From Linyphia triangularis (lineage: Eukaryota > Arthropoda > Arachnida > Araneae > Linyphiidae), in NCBI GenBank assembly GCA_963978545.1, contig OZ021727.1:48769385-48833384 (forward strand): a stretch of DNA of 64,000 bases, in the 5' to 3' direction. Below are positions 1-12,400 of the stretch, one piece after another. The translations under genes were made by a program, and so were the position numbers. Within the stretch, counting starts at the first letter, position 1, and the number at the start of each line of letters is the position of its first letter. The notes under the pieces were generated by a model. That model saw nothing but the letters and a program-made list of their open reading frames with translations. It had not been told where the DNA came from and did not search any database.

Positions 1-459
1 AAGTAGGATTTTCGAATGTCCCCCGTTTGGAACGTTTAACCCCTTTTCGACCCCTTAAAGTGGGTTAATCGAGATCGGAATAGTTTACTTTTTCTATTTT
101 TACCATTGTTGATATTTGTGCCGATTTTCAGAGTTGTGACTATGTGGGAAGTAGGATTTTCGAATGTCCCCCGTTTGGAACGTTTAACCCCTTTTCGACC
201 ATTTAAACTGGGTTAATCGAGATCGGAATAGTTTACTTTTTCTATTTTTACCATTGTTGATATTTGTGACGATTTTCAGAGTAGTGACTATGTGGGAAGT
301 AGGATTTTCGAATGTCCCCCGTTTGGAACGTTTTACCCCTTTTCGACCCCTTAAAGTGGGTTAATCGAGATCGGAATAGTTTACTTTTTCTATTTTTACC
401 ATTGTTGATATTTGTGCCGATTTTTAGAGTTGTGACTATGTGGGAAGTAGGATTTTCGA

Positions 460-3400
460 ATGTCCCCCGTTTGGAACGTTTTACCCCTTTTCGACCCCTT
501 AAAGTGGGTTAATCGAGATCGGAATAGTTTACTTTTTCTATTTTTACAATTGTTGATATTTGTGCCGATTTTTAGAGTTGTGACTATGTGGGAAGGATTT
601 TCGAATGTCCCCCGTTTGGAACGTTTAACCCTTTTTCGACCCCTTAAAGTGGGTTAATCGAGATCGGAATAGTTTACTTTTTCTATTTTTACCATTGTTG
701 ATATTTGTGCCGATTTTCAGAGTTGTGACTATGTGGGAAGTATTATTTTCGAATGTCCCCCGTTTGGAACGTTTTACCCCTTTTCGACCACTTAAAGTGG
801 GTTAATCGAGATCGGAATAGTTTACTTTTTCTATTTTTACCATTGTTGATATTTGTGCCGATTTTCAGAGTTGTGACTATGTGGGAAGTAGGATTTTCGA
901 ATGTCCCCCGTTTGGAACGTTTAACCTCTTTTCGACCCCTTAAAGTGGGTTAATCGAGATCGGAATAGTTTACTTTTTCTATTTTTACCATTGTTGATAT
1001 TTGTGCCGATTTTAAGTGTTGTGACTATGTGGGAAGTAGGATTTTTGAATGTCCCCCGTTTGGAACGTTTTACCCCTTTTCGACCCCTTAAAGTGGGTTA
1101 ATCGAGATCGGAATAGTTTACTTTTTCTATTTTTACCATTGTTGATATTTGTGCCGATTTTCAGAGTTGTGACTATGTGGGAAGTAGGATTTTCGAATGT
1201 CCCCCGTTTGGAACGTTTAACCCCTTTTCGACCCCTTAAAGTGGGTTAATCGAGATCGGAATAGTTTACTTTTTCTATTTTTACCATTGTTGATATTTGT
1301 GCCAATTTTCAGAGTTGTGACTATGTGGGAAGTATTATTTTCGAATGTCCCCCGTTTGGAACGTTTTACCCCTTTTCGACCCCTTAAAGTGGGTTAATCG
1401 AGATCGGAATAGTTTACTTTTTCTATTTTTACCATTGTTGATATTTGTGCCGATTTTCATAGTTGTGACTATGTGGGAAGTAGGATTTTCGAATGTCCCC
1501 CGTTTGGAACGTTTAACCCCTTTTCGACCATTTAAACTGGGTTAATCGAGATCGGAATAGTTTACTTTTTCTATTTTTACCATTGTTGATATTTGTGCCG
1601 ATTTTCAGAGTAGTGACTATGTGGGAAGTAGGATTTTCGAATGTCCCCCGTTTGGAACGTTTAACCCCTTTTCGACCCCTTAAAGTGGGTTAATCGAGAT
1701 CGGAATAGTTTACTTTTTCTATTTTTACCATTGTTGATATTTGTGCCGATTTTTAGAGTTGTGACTATGTGGGAAGTAGGATTTTCGAATGTCCCCCGTT
1801 TGGAACGTTTAACCCCTTTTCGACCCCTTAAAGTGGGTTAATCGAGATCGGAATAGTTTACTTTTTCTATTTTTACCATTGTTGATATTTGTGCCGATTT
1901 TCAGAGTTGTGACTATGTGAGAAGTATTATTTTCGAATGTCCCCCGTTTGGAACGTTTTACCCCTTTTCGACCCCTTAAAGTGGGTTAATCGAGATCGGA
2001 ATAGTTTACTTTTTCTATTTTTACCATTGTTGATATTTGTGCCGATTTTTAGAGTTGTGACTATGTGGGAAGTAGGATTTTCGAATGTCCCCCGTTTGGA
2101 ACGTTTAACCCCTTTTCGACCATTTAAACTGGGTTAATCGAGATCGGAATAGTTTACTTTTTCTATTTTTACCATTGTTGATATTTGTGCCGATTTTCAG
2201 AGTAGTGACTATGTGGGAAGTAGGATTTTCGAATGTCCCCCGTTTGGAACGTTTTACCCCTTTTCGACCCCTTAAAGTGGGTTAATCGAGATCGGAATAG
2301 TTTACTTTTTCTATTTTTACCATTGTTGATATTTGTGCCGATTTTTAGAGTTGTGACTATGTGGGAAGGATTTTCGAATGTCCCCCGTTTGGAACGTTTA
2401 ACCCTTTTTCGACCCCTTAAAGTGGGTTAATCGAGATCGGAATAGTTTACTTTTTCTATTTTTACCATTGTTGATATTTGTGCCAATTTTCAGAGTTGTG
2501 ACTATGTGGGAAGTATTATTTTCGAAGGTCCCCCGTTTGGAACGTTTTACCCCTTTTCGACCCCTTAAAGTGGGTTAATCGAGATCGGAATAGTTTACTT
2601 TTTCTATTTTTACCATTGTTGATATTTGTGCCGATTTTCAGAGTTGTGACTATGTGGGAAGTAGGATTTTCGAATGTCCCCCGTTTGGAACGTTTAACCC
2701 CTTTTCGACCATTTAAACTGGGTTAATCGAGATCGGAATAGTTTACTTTTTCTATTTTTACCATTGTTGATATTTGTGCCGATTTTCAGAGTAGTGACTA
2801 TGTGGGAAGTAGGATTTTCGAATGTCCCCCGTTTGGAACGTTTTACCCCTTTTCGACCCCTTAAAGTGGGTTAATCGAGATCGGAATAGTTTACTTTTTC
2901 TATTTTTACCATTGTTGATATTTGTGCCGATTTTTAGAGTTGTGACTATGTGGGAAGTAGGATTTTCGAATGTCCCCCGTTTGGAACGTTTAACCCCTTT
3001 TCGACCCCTTAAAGTGGGTTAATCGAGATCGGAATAGTTTACTTTTTCTATTTTTACCATTGTTGATATTTGTGCCGATTTTCAGAGTTGTGACTATGTG
3101 AGAAGTATTATTTTCGAATGTCCCCCGTTTGGAACGTTTTACCCCTTTTCGACCCCTTAAAGTGGGTTAATCGAGATCGGAATAGTTTACTTTTTCTATT
3201 TTTACCATTGTTGATATTTGTGCCGATTTTTAGAGTTGTGACTATGTGGGAAGTAGGATTTTCGAATGTCCCCCGTTTGGAACGTTTAACCCCTTTTCGA
3301 CCCCTTAAAGTGGGTTAATCGAGATCGGAATAGTTTACTTTTTCTATTTTTACCATTGTTGATATTTGTGCCGATTTTCAGAGTTGTGACTATGTGGGAA

Positions 3401-4153
3401 GTATTATTTTCGAATGTCCCCCGTTTGGAACGTTTTACCCCTTTTCGACCCCTTAAAGTGGGTTAATCGAGATCGGAATAGTTTACTTTTTCTATTTTTA
3501 CCATTGTTGATATTTGTGCCGATTTTCAGAGTTGTGACTATGTGGGAAGTAGGATTTTCGAATGTCCCCCGTTTGGAACGTTTAACCCCTTTTCGACCCC
3601 TTAAAGTGGGTTAATCGAGATCGGAATAGTTTACTTTTTCTATTTTTACCATTGTTGATATTTGTGCCGATTTTTAGAGTTGTGACTATGTGGGAAGTAG
3701 GATTTTCGAATGTCCCCCGTTTGGAACGTTTAACCCCTTTTCGACCCCTTAAAGTGGGTTAATCGAGATCGGAATAGTTTACTTTTTCTATTTTTACCAT
3801 TGTTGATATTTGTGCCGATTTTCAGAGTTGTGACTATGTGGGAAGTATTATTTTCGAATGTCCCCCGTTTGGAACGTTTTACCCCTTTTCGACCCCTTAA
3901 AGTGGGTTAATCGAGATCGGAATAGTTTACTTTTTCTATTTTTACCATTGTTTATATTTGTGCCGATTTTCAGAGTTGTGACTATGTGGGAAGTAGGATT
4001 TTCGAATGTCCCCCGTTTGGAAAGTTTAACCCCTTTTCGACCCCTTAAAGTGGGTTAATCGAGATCGGAATAGTTTACTTTTTCTATTTTTACCATTGTT
4101 GATATTTGTGCCGATTTTCAGAGTTGTGACTATGTGGGAAGTATTATTTTCGA
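460..4153. repeat. Higher-order satellite repeat, unit 1 (25 monomers, 3694 bp)
   Basis: Variant monomers here recur exactly 3694 bp later (460/4154, 753/4447, 1345/5039, 2233/5927, 3858/7552). The length equals 25 x 148 minus two 3-bp deletions, near 590 and 2368. I saw only a few substitutions against unit 2, for example around 918, 1010 and 1931, so the units are above 99% identical. The first about 460 bp of the window are in a different register. Confidence 0.93.
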
Positions 4154-7100
4154 ATGTCCCCCTTTTGGAACGTTTTACCCCTTTTCGACCCCTTAAAGTG
4201 GGTTAATCGAGATCGGAATAGTTTACTTTTTCTATTTTTACAATTGTTGATATTTGTGCCGATTTTTAGAGTTGTGACTATGTGGGAAGGATTTTCGAAT
4301 GTCCCCCGTTTGGAACGTTTAACCCTTTTTCGACCCCTTAAAGTGGGTTAATCGAGATCGGAATAGTTTACTTTTTCTATTTTTACCATTGTTGATATTT
4401 GTGCCGATTTTCAGAGTTGTGACTATGTGGGAAGTATTATTTTCGAATGTCCCCCGTTTGGAACGTTTTACCCCTTTTCGACCACTTAAAGTGGGTTAAT
4501 CGAGATCGGAATAGTTTACTTTTTCTATTTTTACCATTGTTGATATTTGTGCCGATTTTCAGAGTTGTGACTATGTGGGAAGTAGGATTTTCGAATGTCC
4601 CCCGTTTGGAACGTTTAACCCCTTTTCGACCCCTTAAAGTGGGTTAATCGAGATCGGAATAGTTTACTTTTTCTATTTTTACCATTGTTGATATTTGTGC
4701 CGATTTTCAGAGTTGTGACTATGTGGGAAGTAGGATTTTTGAATGTCCCCCGTTTGGAACGTTTTACCCCTTTTCGACCCCTTAAAGTGGGTTAATCGAG
4801 ATCGGAATAGTTTACTTTTTCTATTTTTACCATTGTTGATATTTGTGCCGATTTTCAGAGTTGTGACTATGTGGGAAGTAGGATTTTCGAATGTCCCCCG
4901 TTTGGAACGTTTAACCCCTTTTCGACCCCTTAAAGTGGGTTAATCGAGATCGGAATAGTTTACTTTTTCTATTTTTACCATTGTTGATATTTGTGCCAAT
5001 TTTCAGAGTTGTGACTATGTGGGAAGTATTATTTTCGAATGTCCCCCGTTTGGAACGTTTTACCCCTTTTCGACCCCTTAAAGTGGGTTAATCGAGATCG
5101 GAATAGTTTACTTTTTCTATTTTTACCATTGTTGATATTTGTGCCGATTTTCATAGTTGTGACTATGTGGGAAGTAGGATTTTCGAATGTCCCCCGTTTG
5201 GAACGTTTAACCCCTTTTCGACCATTTAAACTGGGTTAATCGAGATCGGAATAGTTTACTTTTTCTATTTTTACCATTGTTGATATTTGTGCCGATTTTC
5301 AGAGTAGTGACTATGTGGGAAGTAGGATTTTCGAATGTCCCCCGTTTGGAACGTTTAACCCCTTTTCGACCCCTTAAAGTGGGTTAATCGAGATCGGAAT
5401 AGTTTACTTTTTCTATTTTTACCATTGTTGATATTTGTGCCGATTTTTAGAGTTGTGACTATGTGGGAAGTAGGATTTTCGAATGTCCCCCGTTTGGAAC
5501 GTTTAACCCCTTTTCGACCCCTTAAAGTGGGTTAATCGAGATCGGAATAGTTTACTTTTTCTATTTTTACCATTGTTGATATTTGTGCCGATTTTCAGAG
5601 TTGTGACTATGTGAGAAGTATTATTTTCAAATGTCCCCCGTTTGGAACGTTTTACCCCTTTTCGACCCCTTAAAGTGGGTTAATCGAGATCGGAATAGTT
5701 TACTTTTTCTATTTTTACCATTGTTGATATTTGTGCCGATTTTTAGAGTTGTGACTATGTGGGAAGTAGGATTTTCGAATGTCCCCCGTTTGGAACGTTT
5801 AACCCCTTTTCGACCATTTAAACTGGGTTAATCGAGATCGGAATAGTTTACTTTTTCTATTTTTACCATTGTTGATATTTGTGCCGATTTTCAGAGTAGT
5901 GACTATGTGGGAAGTAGGATTTTCGAATGTCCCCCGTTTGGAACGTTTTACCCCTTTTCGACCCCTTAAAGTGGGTTAATCGAGATCGGAATAGTTTACT
6001 TTTTCTATTTTTACCATTGTTGATATTTGTGCCGATTTTTAGAGTTGTGACTATGTGGGAAGGATTTTCGAATGTCCCCCGTTTGGAACGTTTAACCCTT
6101 TTTCGACCCCTTAAAGTGGGTTAATCGAGATCGGAATAGTTTACTTTTTCTATTTTTACCATTGTTGATATTTGTGCCAATTTTCAGAGTTGTGACTATG
6201 TGGGAAGTATTATTTTCGAAGGTCCCCCGTTTGGAACGTTTTACCCCTTTTCGACCCCTTAAAGTGGGTTAATCGAGATCGGAATAGTTTACTTTTTCTA
6301 TTTTTACCATTGTTGATATTTGTGCCGATTTTCAGAGTTGTGACTATGTGGGAAGTAGGATTTTCGAATGTCCCCCGTTTGGAACGTTTAACCCCTTTTC
6401 GACCATTTAAACTGGGTTAATCGAGATCGGAATAGTTTACTTTTTCTATTTTTACCATTGTTGATATTTGTGCCGATTTTCAGAGTAGTGACTATGTGGG
6501 AAGTAGGATTTTCGAATGTCCCCCGTTTGGAACGTTTTACCCCTTTTCGACCCCTTAAAGTGGGTTAATCGAGATCGGAATAGTTTACTTTTTCTATTTT
6601 TACCATTGTTGATATTTGTGCCGATTTTTAGAGTTGTGACTATGTGGGAAGTAGGATTTTCGAATGTCCCCCGTTTGGAACGTTTAACCCCTTTTCGACC
6701 CCTTAAAGTGGGTTAATCGAGATCGGAATAGTTTACTTTTTCTATTTTTACCATTGTTGATATTTGTGCCGATTTTCAGAGTTGTGACTATGTGAGAAGT
6801 ATTATTTTCGAATGTCCCCCGTTTGGAACGTTTTACCCCTTTTCGACCCCTTAAAGTGGGTTAATCGAGATCGGAATAGTTTACTTTTTCTATTTTTACC
6901 ATTGTTGATATTTGTGCCGATTTTTAGAGTTGTGACTATGTGGGAAGTAGGATTTTCGAATGTCCCCCGTTTGGAACGTTTAACCCCTTTTCGACCCCTT
7001 AAAGTGGGTTAATCGAGATCGGAATAGTTTACTTTTTCTATTTTTACCATTGTTGATATTTGTGCCGATTTTCAGAGTTGTGACTATGTGGGAAGTATTA

Positions 7101-7847
7101 TTTTCGAATGTCCCCCGTTTGGAACGTTTTACCCCTTTTCGACCCCTTAAAGTGGGTTAATCGAGATCGGAATAGTTTACTTTTTCTATTTTTACCATTG
7201 TTGATATTTGTGCCGATTTTCAGAGTTGTGACTATGTGGGAAGTAGGATTTTCGAATGTCCCCCGTTTGGAACGTTTAACCCCTTTTCGACCCCTTAAAG
7301 TGGGTTAATCGAGATCGGAATAGTTTACTTTTTCTATTTTTACCATTGTTGATATTTGTGCCGATTTTTAGAGTTGTGACTATGTGGGAAGTAGGATTTT
7401 CGAATGTCCCCCGTTTGGAACGTTTAACCCCTTTTCGACCCCTTAAAGTGGGTTAATCGAGATCGGAATAGTTTACTTTTTCTATTTTTACCATTGTTGA
7501 TATTTGTGCCGATTTTCAGAGTTGTGACTATGTGGGAAGTATTATTTTCGAATGTCCCCCGTTTGGAACGTTTTACCCCTTTTCGACCCCTTAAAGTGGG
7601 TTAATCGAGATCGGAATAGTTTACTTTTTCTATTTTTACCATTGTTTATATTTGTGCCGATTTTCAGAGTTGTGACTATGTGGGAAGTAGGATTTTCGAA
7701 TGTCCCCCGTTTGGAACGTTTAACCCCTTTTCGACCCCTTAAAGTGGGTTAATCGAGATCGGAATAGTTTACTTTTTCTATTTTTACCATTGTTGATATT
7801 TGTGCCGATTTTCAGAGTTGTGACTATGTGGGAAGTATTATTTTCGA
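4154..7847. repeat. Higher-order satellite repeat, unit 2 (25 monomers, 3694 bp)
   Basis: Second copy of the 25-monomer unit, with the same two 3-bp deletions (near 4288 and 6062). It shares the CCCCCTTTTGG variant at its start with the monomer at 7848, so a third unit begins there but leaves the register within one monomer and the array stops at about 8133. Confidence 0.93.
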
Positions 7848-8133
7848 ATGTCCCCCTTTTGGAACGTTTTACCCCTTTTCGACCCCTTAAAGTGGGTTAA
7901 TCGAGATCGGAATAGTTTACTTTTTCTATTTTTACCATTGTTGATATTTGTGCCGATTTTCAGAGTTGTGACTATGTGGGAAGTAGGATTTTCGAATGTC
8001 CCCCGTTTGGAACGTTTAATCCCTTTTCGACCCCTTAAAGTGGGTTAATCGAGATCGGAATAGTTTACTTTTTCTATGTTTACCATTGTTGATATTTGTG
8101 CCGATTTTCAGAGTTGTGACTATGTGGGAAGTG

Positions 8134-8176
8134 GGAGAATTAGTGATGAGTGAGTGAGTGAGGGCTTTGCCTTATA
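8134..8176. repeat. Array-edge motif: GTGA tandem repeat plus short TA run
   Basis: Directly after the last satellite monomer comes a run of GTGAGTGAGTGAG, then GGGCTTTGCC and TATATATATA. Similar wording occurs in reverse orientation at about 22,960-23,010 and more weakly at 45,280-45,325. I infer it is the end of a dispersed element that abuts, or carries, the satellite. The element type is not identified. Confidence 0.4.
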
Positions 8177-9417
8177 TATATAGAGATTACTTTTTTTAAT
8201 GAGATTTTGTATTCATGTAATGGCAAAATTATTTTAGTGTAGTCTTTTGATTTAATTTTCCCTGTCAAAGCACATTTTTTAATTTTTATTTCCCTTTAAT
8301 GATTATTACTTTCATTCAATTGCTTTCCCACGTTTTAAACAACATACACATGTGAGATTTATGTTAGCACTTTCCAAGCAGTAAGTTCCATAATTAATGT
8401 TCATTATTGCTCATCATTGCATCCAGTCTGATTTAGTTTCCCACATATTGGTATTTTGATTTCTGCTGCATTGACAAAATCTCCTCGTTCCATACAATGC
8501 TTTTTTCGATAGTTTTCTATGAAATGACGTCACTACGAATTCATGCGGATTGATTCATTCTATCACTAACTGCAGAGGTGTTAATATATACCTCTTTCCC
8601 TCACCCGAGAAACTAAGTACATAATTTTCATGACTGCAACTTAAAAGACTTTTCAATGACTCGTCACACACTGCATAACTTTTCCCAATGATTTGAACAT
8701 TTCATGCAAATATAAAACGGTATACTAAAACCCCTTACTAGAATTAGTCTTTTTTTATTAATTATATTTATAAATATTTTACAAAAGCTTTCTTCGAAAA
8801 CAATTAAGTTGTTCACGAGGTAACCCATTGCTTAATCTCTTACCAAATGTTATACTCAGAACATTCTCTAAAAATGTGTTTCAGTGACAGCTTCTAGGAA
8901 AATTAATATTTTTTAAATTATTTTATTCAAATTTAGCATGTGGTTGTGATTATGAAGATGAACTTAATCTTCTACGGTATTCCTCGATCACAATGGAAAC
9001 TTTTGGAAGGAGTATTTTAAAATACAAGTCAATTCCTCCCCCCCCCACCCCCCACCCCCCACCCCCCACCCCCCCATTCAACACACCGAGCAAAACTTTT
9101 GGATGATTTTTAATAAACAAAATTTCGTTTAATTGAACATTTCATTATATGTTAAGACAATAACATTTATTAAACAATAAATTGAGGGTGATTTTTTTTT
9201 CTAAAAAAAAAAAGTTAAACTTTATTCAAATATTTTTTTTTTCTTTTTTTTTTTTTTTCGAAATTGGTTTTTAATTTATTTAAAAGTCAACTTTACCTGA
9301 TTTCCTTAATGTTTTTGGAAAATGTATTTCATACTATATTTTCATGCTATACACTTCTGAGTTCAAAAAAATTTATTTAATGCGTTGCTGTGATTGACAA
9401 AAAAAAAAAAGCTTTAC
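8177..9417. other. Non-coding sequence between satellite and IR-A exon 4
   Basis: AT-rich sequence with no reading frame I can support. From about 8690 it aligns with intron 4 of IR-B (37,860-38,050; for example the shared run CTTACCAAAT). Further left, where the M1/pore exon would be expected from IR-B spacing, no reading frame resembling that exon is present on the minus strand. Confidence 0.6.
9035..9075. repeat. C-rich simple repeat
   Basis: About 40 bases of C runs broken by single A residues with a roughly 7-base step, in the presumed intron 4 of IR-A. Confidence 0.9.
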
Positions 9418-12400
9418 TTGAACTGAGAATATTCCGAATACTAGATATGGATTCTTGTTAGCAGGAACTAAGCCAGACAGTATTCCTAATTTTGAGAAGG
9501 ACAGTGGTGCTGCAAATTGTACAGCCTTGGATCTGTCTTCACTCACAAATAGCGGACCACCAATATCCGTAACCTGGAAGAAGTAAGTTTCTTAGTAAGT
9601 CAGAGTTTAAAAAGGATTATTTATCATTTTAAAATGATATTTAATTACACTCATTCAGGGTAACTTTGATCCACATTGTTTCCCGAAAACAATGAAGTAG
9701 TACATACACTGTCACTTACATCAACCAGTTATTTTTTCTGTATCCCAAAAGTTCGTATGGTAGATGATTTTAGACGACCCCTCGTATTCAGAGTTTTAGA
9801 TGATTATTAACTATTTTGGAATGAAATTAATTATACATGATTTTGCATTATCGCTTTTGAAAGAAATTATATTAAAAGATTATTTTACATTATACTTATT
9901 AATGAAAGGTATTAAAAACTTGGGAATTTTTTTTTTTTTTTTTTTTTTTTTTTTGTGGCACTTCAGGACAGTTTTAAACAAATTGATATTTTTCTAAGGG
10001 CTGACTTTAAAGGGAGGAGGATAGAAAGAATGAAAGAAACTTCAACCTGCTTTCACCATCATCTATTTGCATACATATTGAAAGATTTTATATATTTCAA
10101 TTTATGCTTTCCTTGAACACAAACTGTTTATTAAATTTTTATATATCTATGCACATTAGGGTGGATCGTTCTTCTATGGAGAAAAAAAAATTATTATTAA
10201 TCAAAACTTACCTATGGGGAAAAGATGTTCTATGATATAGAGATTAGGGAAAAAATAATTAAAAAAATTTATTTAAAAATTTTGCACTGCCACAAAGGAG
10301 TTGAATTTTCGAAAAAAAAGCAAAAAGTCCTAATTTTCGTTAAATGATTTTACACTAAAAATAACTGTTTTTTACAATATAAATACTAAAAAAGTGATGA
10401 ATTCTGTATAATTAGTAGTACAATATACATTTCTACCTTTTTTTACCCAACTCCCTCCCCCCCATATCACCGTTGAATCAGCCCTACAACCCTTTAGTGC
10501 AGTTGTAAGCGGCTTACGGAATTCGACGCCTAATCGGCGAGAGCTGTTCTTGTAAAGTAAATTAAATTACAATTTTATTATGTCACATTTGTTTGTTTGT
10601 GTATTTGGACTAATACTGTACTGTGGTGTTGTTAAGAAAAGACATGATTTGTCCTATATTTGGTTAGGCTGTAATATGCCCATGATTATGCTTCCTACGT
10701 ACGTAAAACGTAATAAGGTGCGTATATTGGCATTCAAAAAAAGAAGCAAAGTACAATGTATTTAAATACACTTTTCTCCGCGTGTCAATAAGTTGCAAGT
10801 AAGTTAGGAGAGACCTAGAAACGAGCTTTAATACCAATAAATGACCACTACAACATTTTGAGAAAAATAGTTTACTACGACAAATATTGCGCTTTCAAAG
10901 CTAGAAAATTAACTGAAAGCTATCTCAAGGAAAGCACATCGTAAGTTTTGTTCATGCGTCGACTTGGTTGTTTTCAGATTATCTGGCGCCGTCAGCAACG
11001 CGTGGGCTATAATGCGCCGAAACATTCGTCATTTAACAAGCTAACATACATTTACAAACACCCATGCCTTCCACGGGACTCGTACCCACAATTTCGCGGT
11101 CTAGAAGCTAGCACACTAACCACTATAAAGTTTGGTCGGTTAGGTCATGCGTCGACAATGACATAGATACAACATTTGGTTGCGATAATAGGTAGTCTGT
11201 CAACACAGGTATCAAAGAAGGTGTTATACGAAATATAGAAACTAATTCTGAAGCGTTCACTACAGTGGTTTGTGTGCCAGTTACAAGCCAAAGAGTGACC
11301 GTATGCGAGATACTACCTGTAGTTTCATTCTCATAAATCCAACCTATGTGAACTGACTAACAAGAAAGGCTTATATATTGATCAACTGTGCTTAATGGAC
11401 ATTTGTGAAGCCATCACTGTGGACAAAGCAGCGAAGGGCTATTGAAGAGAAACTCTGGAAAGATTCGTCACTCAAGGTTGTTTAAAACATTCAACAGAAT
11501 TCTCATGTTCTATTTGGCTTAGAAGAAGTCCAAACAAAGCTTTATTGACATTAATTACGTTCATCATAAAAATCTAGGCACCTATGTGATTCAAGATCAA
11601 AATCAAACAATCGGTAATCTATGGTGCAGAGCATTTGCATTAATCAATCTTTCTATCGTGTTATTTCTCAATTGATTTGAAGAAAGTCATTGATCCAGTA
11701 ATTTTTTAAACAGGTGTTTGGGCTTTCCTGAAAATATCCTGATATCAATGCTAGCTAACGACATAAATAACACAAAGGAATCGGACCTCCAAAGAATTTT
11801 GAATTTGCGCAAAGTCAAACTGTCTGCCGCAACCCAAACCCTTTTAGCGATTAATATTCGTATCTTAAACATACCAACTTTTGACCCTTGTGTGACAGAT
11901 TATGTGAACTTTATTACGTGGGAGAATGTGACAGAACGATTTAGTGATGACATGATTTCAGGAGCAATAGTAAACCCTACCTACTATCAAGGGGTATCCC
12001 TGTCGAACTCAAGCTACAGAACGAATAGTCACAGAAGCATTTTCTACTGTAAGCGGATCATACAGAAGAGATGGGTTAAAAAGAAATAGCCTGGAATCAA
12101 GAAACCTCAAACCAGTTTTCAACACCAAACGTGATTACCGTTCACTGTAATTCCGAAGATTTTTTGATTTTTCTTGATTTAATTCTTAAGAAGTTGTAAT
12201 ATGTTCCTAAAGCTTTTTTTTTCTGTAACCATTTAGTATATGTCCTCTCATTCCAATAAACATTTAGCCGACCAAATGGTATAGGGGTTAGGGTGCTAGC
12301 TTCTAGACCGAGAGGTTGCGGGTTCGAGTCCCGTGTTTGGCATGGATGTTTGTAAATGTATGTTGGCTTGTCAAATGACGAATGTTTCGGCGCATTATAG

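Larger units (their letters stand above)
1..8133. repeat. 148-bp satellite DNA array with higher-order structure
   Basis: About 55 head-to-tail copies of a 148-bp monomer run from the left edge of the window to 8133. Each contains the landmarks GAATGTCCCCCGTTTGGAAC, TCGAGATCGGAATAG and GTGACTATGTGGGAAG. Neighbouring monomers tend to alternate between GAAGTAGGATT and GAAGTATTATT, and between GTTTAACCCC and GTTTTACCCC, giving a dimer sub-pattern of 296 bp. Some monomers carry a 3-bp deletion (GGGAAGGATT). Variants recur every 3694 bp. The short reading frames in it are by-products of the repeat and have no coding evidence. The array continues off the left edge. Confidence 0.98.

Noticed and set aside
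312..8048. Serial 65-66-residue open frames starting MSPVWNVLPLF
   Set aside because: They are the 148-bp satellite read in frame across 1.4 monomers; no codon-level selection, splice or start context.
1..8133. CRISPR-like regular repeat array
   Set aside because: No unique spacers; every base belongs to a contiguous tandem monomer, and the genome is eukaryotic.
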